This document shows, in pieces, positions 17,405 through 24,267 of a stretch of 64,000 bases of DNA (position 1 is its first letter; each line of letters opens with the position of its first letter). Source of the DNA: Kribbella sp. VKM Ac-2568 (GTDB taxonomy: Bacteria > Actinomycetota > Actinomycetes > Propionibacteriales > Kribbellaceae); contig NZ_SLVF01000010.1 in the NCBI RefSeq assembly GCF_004345365.1, positions 248,001 to 312,000 of the forward strand, read 5' to 3'. Both the position numbers and the translations under genes were made by a program. The notes under the pieces were generated by a model, which saw nothing but the letters and a program-made list of their open reading frames with translations, was not told where the DNA came from and made no database searches.

Positions 17405-18330
17405 CCCGCACCGAGGAGTTCGAAGACCTGCGGCCGCTGCTCTTCTCGATCGCCTACCGGATCCTGGGCAGTGTGGCCGAGGCCGAAGACGCGGTCCAGG
17501 AGACCTGGCTGCGCTACGAGGCCTCCCCGACACAGCCCGCCTCGGCCAAAGCCTTTCTGTCGGCCGTGGTGACCAGAATCTCGATCGATGTACTGCGGTC
17601 GGCCCGCGTCCGGCGGGAGGAGTACGTCGGGCCGTGGTTCCCGGAGCCGCTGCTGACCGACCCCTACCAGGACCCGGAGCGTTCGGCGGAGCTGGCCGAC
17701 TCGCTGTCGATGGCGGCCCTGTTGTTGCTGGAGCGGCTCAGCCCGCTCGAACGGGCGGTCTTCGTATTGCGGGAGGTGTTCGGTTTCGGCTTCGGTGAGG
17801 TCGCGTCGGCGGTGGGGCGCTCTGAGGCGGCGTGCCGCCAGCTCGCCGTACGAGCGCGCCGACACATGGACGCGGGCCGACCCCGGTTCGATGCCGACCG
17901 AACCGAGCGCGAGGAGCTCGCCGGGCGATTCCTCGACGCCTTCCGGGACGGGGATGTCGACGGGCTGACCGAGTTGCTGGCCGCCGACGTACAGCTGGTC
18001 GCCGACGGTGGCGGCAAGGCCCCGCAATGGGCCGACCGCTTCAGCGGTACCGAAAGCGTGGCCCGGGTGCTCGCCAGGCTCGTCTCGCTGTTCGTTCGGA
18101 TCGGAGCGAAGGTGGAGCCGCACGAGGTGAACGGCCAGCCGGGCGCGATCTTCCGCGACCGGGACGGCAAGATCCTCAGCACCTGGGCGCTCGACGTCCT
18201 CGACGGACAGATCCAGACGATCCGCACAGTCAACAACCCCGACAAGCTGGGCCATGTGGGTCCCGGGGCGGACCCCTGGGCGGCCCTCCGCGAAGCGAAC
18301 CAGGCCCGCCGTCCCACAGACCCGGAATAA
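17401..18330 (+). CDS. sigJ: ECF41-group RNA polymerase sigma factor (SigJ-like)
   Basis: Residues ~5-75 are sigma-70 region 2 (LLFSIAYRILGSVAEAEDAV, then ETWLRYE). Residues ~105-165 are region 4 with the HTH FVLREVFGFGFGEVASAVGR. The C-terminal ~120 residues are the fused SnoaL-like domain that replaces an anti-sigma factor in ECF41 proteins. Its signature DGGGK occurs in LVADGGGKAPQWADRF, and the NPDKL-type end motif is present. In this group the C-terminal domain modulates promoter recognition. The two upstream genes carry matching ECF41 promoters, so the operon is probably autoregulated. Confidence 0.94.
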   Translation: MTRTEEFEDLRPLLFSIAYRILGSVAEAEDAVQETWLRYEASPTQPASAKAFLSAVVTRISIDVLRSARVRREEYVGPWFPEPLLTDPYQDPERSAELADSLSMAALLLLERLSPLERAVFVLREVFGFGFGEVASAVGRSEAACRQLAVRARRHMDAGRPRFDADRTEREELAGRFLDAFRDGDVDGLTELLAADVQLVADGGGKAPQWADRFSGTESVARVLARLVSLFVRIGAKVEPHEVNGQPGAIFRDRDGKILSTWALDVLDGQIQTIRTVNNPDKLGHVGPGADPWAALREANQARRPTDPE

Positions 18331-18348
18331 ATCGGTTCCCTCGTCTGC

Positions 18349-18354
18349 TAACTT
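18349..18354 (+). promoter_or_regulatory. Putative -10 element of the thrS leader transcript
   Basis: TAACTT lies eight bases before the leader-peptide ATG at 18362. A start at about 18361-18362 would make the leader ORF leaderless, a common arrangement in actinobacteria. No clear -35 box is seen. Confidence 0.4.
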
Positions 18355-18361
18355 ATTCATC

Positions 18362-18415
18362 ATGATCAAGCGCGTAGTGGTGACGACGACGTCGGAGTTT
18401 GTCCCGGCGCGCTGA
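18362..18415 (+). CDS. Threonine-rich leader peptide (attenuator)
   Basis: This 17-residue ORF encodes MIKRVVVTTTSEFVPAR and contains three consecutive ACG threonine codons at 18383-18391. It ends 15 bases before a perfect 14-bp hairpin and 88 bases before a threonyl-tRNA synthetase gene. The layout is that of a classical leader peptide whose translation senses charged tRNA-Thr: stalling at the Thr run would disfavour the downstream terminator. It is far below normal gene length and would be missed by gene callers. The assignment is an inference from position, codon content and complementarity. Confidence 0.7.
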   Translation: MIKRVVVTTTSEFVPAR

Positions 18416-18462
18416 CAGCTGACTGTTGATCGAAGCCCCGGGGCGAGTGCCCCGGGGCTTCG
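18369..18462 (+). promoter_or_regulatory. Attenuator: alternative pairings ending in a terminator hairpin
   Basis: Terminator: 18431-18444 pairs perfectly with 18449-18462 (14 bp, loop GAGT). Leader pairing 1:2: AGCGCG (18369-18374) with CGCGCT (18408-18413), supported by GATCA / TGATC outside it, enclosing the Thr codons. Possible antiterminator 2:3: GUCCCGG (18401-18407) with CCGGGGC (18438-18444), seven pairs including one G-U. A ribosome paused on the Thr codons would block 1:2 and free segment 2 to disrupt the terminator. Confidence 0.65.
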
Positions 18463-18502
18463 TCGTGTGGGCACTCGTCTCGACCATCTGAGGAGTGTTC
18501 AC

Positions 18503-19933
18503 ATGTACGACCATCGCAAGCTCGGCCGGGAGCTCGGCCTGTTCGACTCGGACCCGTTGATCGGTGCCGGTCTTCCGTACTGGCTGCCTGCTGGTGCGGC
18601 GATCCGGCAGGCGATCGAGCGGTACATCGTCGACGTCGAACGACGAGCCGGCTACCAGCAGGTGTATTCACCCGTGCTCGGCAAGCGCGAGCTCTACGAG
18701 ATCTCCGGCCACTGGGCGAAGTACAACGAGGATATGTATCCGCCCATGGACGTCGGGGGAGAGCAGGTGGTGCTGCGGCCGAGCCTGTGTCCGCACCACG
18801 CGCTGATGTTCCGATCGCGGGCGCACAGCTATCGCGAACTGCCGCTGCGGATGTCCGAGCTCGGCGGGATGTACCGCTCGGAGCTGTCCGGTGTTCTCGG
18901 TGGGTTGACCAGAGTTCGGGCGATCCAGCTCAACGACGGGCACATCTTCTGCAGCCTGGACCAGGTTGCCGAAGAGGCTGGTGCGGCGCTCGCGTTGATC
19001 AACCAGGCCTATCGCGATCTGGGTATCAGCGCCTCCCGCTATCTGTTGTCGCTGCCTGCCGAGGACGCGAAGTTCGGCGATCCGGCCAGCAAGTACGTCG
19101 GGGACGCCGAGAGCTGGGAGCGAGCCTCCAGCCTGCTGAGGGATGTCCTCGACGGTGCGGGAATCGCGTATGAGGAAGCGCCGGGGGAGGCCGCGTTCTA
19201 CGGACCGAAGATCGACATCCAGGTCGAGGACTCGGCCGGTCGCGAGTCCAGTCTGTCGACCATTCAGGTGGACTTCCACCAGCCGGCCGCGTTCGGGCTC
19301 GAGTTCATGGGTGCCGATGGCAACAAGCATCGCCCGGTGATGGTGCACCGCGCGATCGTCGGCAGCATCGAGCGCGCCGTCGCCCAGTTGATCGAAGTAC
19401 ACGGCGGCGCGTTCCCGTCCTGGCTCGCCCCGGTCCAGCTCGTCGTACTCCCGATCTCTGACAAGGAGGAGGAAGCAGCCGCCAAGGTTCTCCGGCAGGC
19501 GGTTGACCTCGGTCTTCGAGCAGAGATCGCGTACGCCGAGGAGGGCAGCCTGGGCGCGCGGATTCGCCAGAACCGGCTGGTCCCGCATCTGGCGGTCATC
19601 GGTCCACGCGAGGCTGCTGCCGGCGAGATCGCCATCCGCGACCGTGACGGAAGCCAGCACCCCGCGGCACCCGCGGCCGCAGTACTGCGAGATCTCGCGG
19701 CGAGCGCTGATCCGCTGCGGAGGGGTGAACCTCCACGCCATCAATTGCCCGCGCCCAGCCCGGGGCCGAGCGTGCCGCAGCCCGGGGAGGCCGCGATTGA
19801 TGGCCTGGACGTCCGGTCAGCGGGGCTGGAGTTGGCCGATGAGGTGGGTGACGGTGTGGTCGTCGTTGTAGAGCGCGAAGTCCACGGCCTCGCCGGTCCG
19901 CTGGTTGCCGAACTGGACCCGCGACGGGAGTAG
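18503..19933 (+). CDS. thrS: Threonyl-tRNA synthetase, short form lacking TGS and editing domains
   Basis: The protein starts at the catalytic class II core. Zinc ligands typical of ThrRS are present: Cys in LRPSLCPHH, His in IQLNDGHIFCS and His in VMVHRAIVGSIER. Class II motif 2 lies around GGMYRSELSGVLGGLTRVRA. The anticodon-binding domain follows (WLAPVQLVVLPISD to RDRDGSQH). The usual N-terminal TGS and editing domains (~240 residues) are missing. GAGGAG precedes ATG 18503. The C-terminus runs ~65 residues beyond the family end, and the last 117 bp overlap the convergent MaoC gene, suggesting loss of the original stop. It is preceded by a Thr-codon attenuator. Likely an accessory or resistance-type ThrRS. 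Confidence 0.88.
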   Translation: MYDHRKLGRELGLFDSDPLIGAGLPYWLPAGAAIRQAIERYIVDVERRAGYQQVYSPVLGKRELYEISGHWAKYNEDMYPPMDVGGEQVVLRPSLCPHHALMFRSRAHSYRELPLRMSELGGMYRSELSGVLGGLTRVRAIQLNDGHIFCSLDQVAEEAGAALALINQAYRDLGISASRYLLSLPAEDAKFGDPASKYVGDAESWERASSLLRDVLDGAGIAYEEAPGEAAFYGPKIDIQVEDSAGRESSLSTIQVDFHQPAAFGLEFMGADGNKHRPVMVHRAIVGSIERAVAQLIEVHGGAFPSWLAPVQLVVLPISDKEEEAAAKVLRQAVDLGLRAEIAYAEEGSLGARIRQNRLVPHLAVIGPREAAAGEIAIRDRDGSQHPAAPAAAVLRDLAASADPLRRGEPPRHQLPAPSPGPSVPQPGEAAIDGLDVRSAGLELADEVGDGVVVVVEREVHGLAGPLVAELDPRRE

Positions 19934-20674
19934 CAGCGGTTTCCGGAAGTCGACGCGGACCGTGTAGGCGTCGGGCAGACCGCCGCCGCGCTGGATCGAC
20001 GCGAGCGACGCCGCCTTCGCCCACATCCCGTGGGCGATCTGGCGCGGGAACCCGAAGGCCTGCGCCGAGAGCTTCCAGAGATGGATCGGATTGCGGTCAC
20101 CGGAAGCAGCGGCGTACCGGCGGCCGAGGTTGCCGTGCAGGTCCCAGAACGCCGACGGCTCCAGCGAAAGGTCCGGCAGTAGATCGGTGTGCGCGGACGG
20201 GGTGCCCGAGGACCGGCTGAGCAAGGTGGTGGAGTCAGTCCACACCACCTCGTCGTCCACCCGCACTTCGCTGATCACGTCGAAGATGGTGCCCTTCGGG
20301 TGCGGGCGCTCCGGACTGCTGTGCACGCGGATCGCGTAGTCCGCGTGCATCGGCAGCGGCTTCAGTTGGGTGATGGTGTTCGCCAGGTGAACGATGCCCA
20401 TCGGCTTGTACGGGAACGACGGGTCCGACATCAGGTCCAGGTGCAGCGGGAACGCCAGAACATGCGGATACGTGACCGGCAGGGCGGGTCCCGCGCTGAA
20501 CCCCGTCACCTCCCGGTACGCCGTGAGATGGTCCTGGTCGATCGCCGCGTGCGGCAGTTCCAGCGTCAGGCCGTCGGTGTCGGGCTCGTACTCCGCCTTG
20601 CGCAAGGTCGCCTTCACCGTGCGGGCGTACAGCGAACCGAACCCGGGGGTGTCGTCGTACCGTCGGGTGGGCAT
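19817..20674 (-). CDS. MaoC-like hydratase (double hotdog, HtdX type)
   Basis: The 285-residue protein has an N-terminal hotdog-like half and a C-terminal MaoC domain with the hydratase motif YAAASGDRNPIHLW followed by GFPRQIAHGMW, which supplies the Asp/His pair for adding water to enoyl-CoA. It resembles mycobacterial HtdX (Rv0241c), a (3R)-hydroxyacyl dehydratase encoded beside fabG4 and fadA2. The gene starts one base after the fabG4 stop codon, so it is the third gene of the thiolase-reductase-hydratase operon. Its 3' end is overlapped by the extended thrS tail. Confidence 0.9.
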   Translation of the reverse strand: MPTRRYDDTPGFGSLYARTVKATLRKAEYEPDTDGLTLELPHAAIDQDHLTAYREVTGFSAGPALPVTYPHVLAFPLHLDLMSDPSFPYKPMGIVHLANTITQLKPLPMHADYAIRVHSSPERPHPKGTIFDVISEVRVDDEVVWTDSTTLLSRSSGTPSAHTDLLPDLSLEPSAFWDLHGNLGRRYAAASGDRNPIHLWKLSAQAFGFPRQIAHGMWAKAASLASIQRGGGLPDAYTVRVDFRKPLLLPSRVQFGNQRTGEAVDFALYNDDHTVTHLIGQLQPR

Positions 20675-20675
20675 C

Positions 20676-22019
20676 TCAGGCTCCGAGCACGCTCTGGCCG
20701 CAGACGCGGACCACGTTGCCGGTGACTCCCGCGGAGGCCGGATCCGCGAACCACGCGATCGTCTCGGCGACGTCCACGGGTAGCCCGCCCTGCTGCAACG
20801 AGTTGATCCGGCGGCCGACCTCGCGGATCGCGAACGGTACCCTCGCGGTCATCTCGGTCTCGATGAACCCGGGTGCGACCGCGTTGATCCTGATCTGCCG
20901 ATCGCCAAGCCGCGGCGCGAGCGACTGGACCAGACCGATCACACCGGCCTTGGAGGTCGCGTAGTTCGTCTGGCCGTTGTTGCCCGCGATCCCGGCGATC
21001 GAGGCGACGCCGACCACCGAGCCGCCATCGTTCAATGCGCCCGACTCCAGCAGCTGCGCCGTGATCCGCTCGGGCGCGCGCAGGTTGACATCGAGCACCG
21101 CGTCCCAGGCGTCCGTCCGCATGTTCGCGAGCCGCTTGTCCCGGGTGATGCCGGCGTTGTGGACGACGATGTCGAGGCCGCCGAGCTCCGCGCCGGCCGC
21201 CGCGATCCGTTGCGGGGCGTCGATCGAGGTGACATCGAGCAGCAACTCGCTGCCGCCGATCGAGGACATCACCTTGCGCAGGTCGTTGGCGTTCTGCGGT
21301 ACGTCGACGCCGAGCACGGTGGCTCCGTCGCGAGCCAGGGTCTTGGCGATCGCGGCCCCGATACCCCGAGCTGCTCCGGTGACGAGGGCGACCTTGTCCG
21401 CGAGCGGCGCGGCAGGGCCGTTCCCGACGAGCGGACCCGCGCCGATTCGGGCCACCTGGCCGCTCACGTACGCCGACTTGGGCGACAGGAAGAACCGCAA
21501 GGTCGAGTCGAGCTGGTCGTGGGCGTCAGGTGCGACGTAGACCAGGTTGACCGTGGCTCCGCGCTTCACCTCCTTGCCGAGCGACCGGGTGAATCCCTCC
21601 AGCGCACGCTGGGCGACCTGCTGCTCGGGCGCCGCCGACAGCTCCGGAGTCCGTCCGACCACGATCACCCGGCCCGCAGTACCGAGCTGGCGGATGACGG
21701 GGGAGAAGAACCGCTGCAGCGAGGTGAGGTCCGCGGTGGAGGTGGCGCCTGTCGCGTCGAACACGAGGGCCTTGGGGCGCAACTCACTCGAGGCGACGCC
21801 CTCGGCCGCAGTACTGAAGGTGGCTCCGATGTCTCGCAGCAGGGCCTGGATCGCTTTGCCGGTGTCGGTCTCGCTGATCGCGCCGAATACCACCGGGCCG
21901 TCGATCACCGACGAACCCTCGGTCCAGCGCGGCAGCGGGGTCGGGTCGGGCAGGCCCAGGTTCTTGACCAGCGTCCGGCCCAGCGGCGTCCGGGTGAAAG
22001 TCTGGTAGCGGTCCGTCAT
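20676..22019 (-). CDS. fabG4: 3-oxoacyl-ACP/CoA reductase, high-molecular-weight FabG4 type
   Basis: The protein has 447 residues: a non-catalytic N-terminal flavodoxin-like half (residues ~1-200), then an SDR domain. SDR features are LVTGAARGIGAAIAKTLARD for cofactor binding, HNAGITRDK, Ser in VGVASIAGIAGNNGQ, YxxxK in YATSKAGVIG and VAPGFIETEM. It reduces 3-oxoacyl-CoA/ACP to the 3-hydroxy form, as in mycobacterial Rv0242c. ATG 22019 was chosen because AGGAG lies upstream; the frame is open much further but antisense to the thiolase reading. It sits between the thiolase and MaoC genes in one operon. Confidence 0.94.
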   Translation of the reverse strand: MTDRYQTFTRTPLGRTLVKNLGLPDPTPLPRWTEGSSVIDGPVVFGAISETDTGKAIQALLRDIGATFSTAAEGVASSELRPKALVFDATGATSTADLTSLQRFFSPVIRQLGTAGRVIVVGRTPELSAAPEQQVAQRALEGFTRSLGKEVKRGATVNLVYVAPDAHDQLDSTLRFFLSPKSAYVSGQVARIGAGPLVGNGPAAPLADKVALVTGAARGIGAAIAKTLARDGATVLGVDVPQNANDLRKVMSSIGGSELLLDVTSIDAPQRIAAAGAELGGLDIVVHNAGITRDKRLANMRTDAWDAVLDVNLRAPERITAQLLESGALNDGGSVVGVASIAGIAGNNGQTNYATSKAGVIGLVQSLAPRLGDRQIRINAVAPGFIETEMTARVPFAIREVGRRINSLQQGGLPVDVAETIAWFADPASAGVTGNVVRVCGQSVLGA

Positions 22020-22036
22020 CAGTTGCTCCTGCTTCT

Positions 22037-23314
22037 TCACTTCTCGAGGATGGCGACGACGCCCTGGCCACCGGCGGCGCAGATCGAGATCAGGCCACGG
22101 CCACCGCCGTTCTCGTCCAGCTGCTTGGCCAGTGCGGCCACGATCCGGCCGCCGGTCGCGGCGAACGGGTGCCCGGCCGCCAGCGAACTGCCGTTCACGT
22201 TCAGCTTGGACCGGTCGATCTCGCCCAGTGGGGCGTCCAGGCCGAGCCGTTCCTTGCAGAAGATCGGGTCCTCCCACGCCTTCAGGGTCGCCAGCACCTG
22301 CGATGCGAACGCCTCGTGGATCTCGTAGTAGTCGAAATCCTGCAGGGTCAGACCCGCGCGCGCCAGCATCCGGGGTACGGCGTACGCGGGAGCCATCAGC
22401 AGGCCCTCGGCACCCTTCACGTAGTCGACGGCAGCCGTCTGTGAGTGGGTCAAGTAGGCCAGGGGGCGCAGCCCGCGCTCGGCGGCCCACTCGTCGGTGG
22501 ACAGCAGCACCATGGACGCGCCGTCGGTCAGGGGAGTGGAGTTGCCCGCCGTCATCGTCGCGGTCTCGCCCTTGCCGAAGACCGGCTTCAGCTTGGCGAG
22601 CTTCTCGACCGTGGTGTCCGGGCGGAGGTTCTGGTCCTTCTCGAGACCCAGGTACGGCGTGATGAGGTCGTCCTGGAAGCCCCGGTCGTACGCCGCGGCG
22701 AGGTTCATGTGGGAGCGGTACGCGAGCTCGTCCTGCGCCTCGCGGGTGATGCCCCACTCGAGTGCGGTGAGGGCGGCGTGCTCACCCATCGACTTGCGGG
22801 TCCGCGGCTCGGCGTTGCGCGGGATCTCCGGGATGATCGCCTTCGGCCGGACGCGCGTGAGCACCTTCAGCCGGTCCTGCAGGCTCTTGGCGCGGTTGAG
22901 GTCGAGCAGGATGTTGCGCAGGTCGTCGTTGACCGCGACCGGCGCGTCGGAGGCGGTGTCGACACCACCCGCGATGCCGGCCTCGATCTGGCCGAGCGCG
23001 ATCTTGTTGCCGACCAGGATCGCCGCCTCCAGCCCGGTACCGCAGGCCTGCTGGATGTCGTACGCCGGGGTGGTGGCCGCGAGCTTCGATCCGAGGACCA
23101 CCTCGCGGACCATGTTCCAGTCGCGCGCGTGCTTCAGCACTGCGCCGGCGACCACCTCGCCGAGCTCCTGGCCGCCTAGTCCGGTGCGGTCGACCAGACC
23201 GTTGAGGGCGGCCGTGAGCATGTCGGAGTTGGAGGCGTGCCGGTACGTCGTGTCCTGCCTGGCGAAGGGGATGCGGTTGCCGGCGACAACGGCCACCTTG
23301 CGGGTCTCGGTCAC
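22037..23314 (-). CDS. fadA2: Acetyl-CoA C-acetyltransferase (thiolase, FadA2/FadI type)
   Basis: This is a 425-residue thiolase. The nucleophilic Cys is in DIQQACGTGLEAAI, the catalytic His in YYEIHEAFASQVLA, and a further His in LAAGHPFAATGGRI; the C-terminal catalytic Cys lies in ISICAAGGQGV. It catalyses thiolytic cleavage of, or condensation to, 3-oxoacyl-CoA. It precedes fabG4 by 17 bp, and its ATG overlaps the TetR gene stop by four bases, so TetR, thiolase, fabG4 and MaoC form a single operon. The synteny matches the mycobacterial fadA2/fabG4/htdX locus. Confidence 0.95.
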   Translation of the reverse strand: MTETRKVAVVAGNRIPFARQDTTYRHASNSDMLTAALNGLVDRTGLGGQELGEVVAGAVLKHARDWNMVREVVLGSKLAATTPAYDIQQACGTGLEAAILVGNKIALGQIEAGIAGGVDTASDAPVAVNDDLRNILLDLNRAKSLQDRLKVLTRVRPKAIIPEIPRNAEPRTRKSMGEHAALTALEWGITREAQDELAYRSHMNLAAAYDRGFQDDLITPYLGLEKDQNLRPDTTVEKLAKLKPVFGKGETATMTAGNSTPLTDGASMVLLSTDEWAAERGLRPLAYLTHSQTAAVDYVKGAEGLLMAPAYAVPRMLARAGLTLQDFDYYEIHEAFASQVLATLKAWEDPIFCKERLGLDAPLGEIDRSKLNVNGSSLAAGHPFAATGGRIVAALAKQLDENGGGRGLISICAAGGQGVVAILEK

Positions 23315-24162
23315 GGGTTCTCTCCTGCTGTTCGTGAGGTGGAGCGCCGGGCGGTGGCCTTGACGGTCTTGCCGGTCTTCGTGGTTTCTTCGGCCTTGGT
23401 GCTGACCTTGCCGTTTGGGGCGGACCTGGTCGGCCTGCTGCCCGGCGTACCGGCGAAAGCGAGGCGGCCGACGGCGGTGGCGAGGGTCGCGGTGATCGCG
23501 GTGGACCGGACGGTGGCGATGTCGGCCTGGTGCACCACCGGGTGACCCGGGATCTTGTCCGGGCCCGGCCCGGTGCGGGACACGATCAGGCCCATCCGGG
23601 CCATGTGCATCGCGCCGAGGGTCTGGGTGTAGAGGTGGTTGGCCAGGTAGTCGGTGTCGACCTCGTCGAACACGCCCGCCTTCTGCCCGGCCTTCAGGAT
23701 GGCCGAGATCCGCTCGAGCGCGGTGGCCATCGCAGTACCGAGCTTGGTCATCACCGGCTCGGTGATCTCGCCGAACAGCTCCTCGCCGGTGCGCCGGAGC
23801 AGGCTCATCGCGCAGTCCGCGAAGGCCGGATACTCCAGGCAGAAGTCGACGAAGACCTCGCTGAGTGAGCGCAACCGGTTCATCGGCGCCCGGCGCGGCC
23901 CGTCAACGGCCTGCAGCCGCTCGTCCAGCTCGCCGAGGTAGTCGACCAGGGTGAGCGCGAACAGTTCTTCCTTGCCGGCGAAGTGCCGGTAGATCAGCGC
24001 CTTGTTGATGCCGACGCGCTTGGCGATGTCGTCGATCTGGGCGTCGATCGTGCCGCGCTCGTCGAACAATTCGCGGGTGGCGCGGATGATGTCCCGCTCC
24101 CGGTCGCGCCGACGCTCCGCCGTGGTCCGGCGGCGTCCGATCGCGAGCAGCGCGGAGCTCAT
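23311..24162 (-). CDS. TetR/AcrR family transcriptional regulator
   Basis: The N-terminal HTH (residues ~20-70) reads RDIIRATRELFDERGTIDAQ, then DDIAKRVGINKALIYRHFAG, the standard TetR form. A ligand-binding helical domain follows. The C-terminal ~60 residues are rich in Lys/Thr/Ala (VSTKAEETTKTGKTVKATAR), an unusual basic extension. It is the first gene of the thiolase-FabG4-MaoC operon and divergent from an acyl-CoA dehydrogenase, so it probably represses both in response to an acyl-CoA. An inverted repeat in the shared intergenic region is a candidate operator. Confidence 0.9.
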   Translation of the reverse strand: MSSALLAIGRRRTTAERRRDRERDIIRATRELFDERGTIDAQIDDIAKRVGINKALIYRHFAGKEELFALTLVDYLGELDERLQAVDGPRRAPMNRLRSLSEVFVDFCLEYPAFADCAMSLLRRTGEELFGEITEPVMTKLGTAMATALERISAILKAGQKAGVFDEVDTDYLANHLYTQTLGAMHMARMGLIVSRTGPGPDKIPGHPVVHQADIATVRSTAITATLATAVGRLAFAGTPGSRPTRSAPNGKVSTKAEETTKTGKTVKATARRSTSRTAGENP

Positions 24163-24205
24163 GCACCGATCTTAGACACACCGGTACCCCTCGGTGCAAA
24201 CGATA

Positions 24206-24223
24206 GTTACACTCGTGGGTAAC
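24206..24223. promoter_or_regulatory. Inverted repeat GTTAC-N8-GTAAC, candidate TetR operator
   Basis: The palindromic half-sites GTTAC (24206-24210) and GTAAC (24219-24223) lie in the 105-bp gap between the divergent TetR and acyl-CoA dehydrogenase genes. Position and symmetry suit a TetR-family operator controlling both directions. Confidence 0.5.
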
Positions 24224-24267
24224 ATCTCTGCCGAACGATCACCCTGCAGCTCGCTCCGGAGGAATCG

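Noticed and set aside
18331-18502. T-box riboswitch for thrS
   Set aside because: The region is too short, lacks the T-box consensus and specifier stem, and is better explained by the leader ORF and hairpins.
20676-22757. Longer FabG4 with ~245 extra N-terminal residues
   Set aside because: The extension is Arg/Gly-rich, antisense-like and overlaps the thiolase coding region; AGGAG before ATG 22019 fixes the start.
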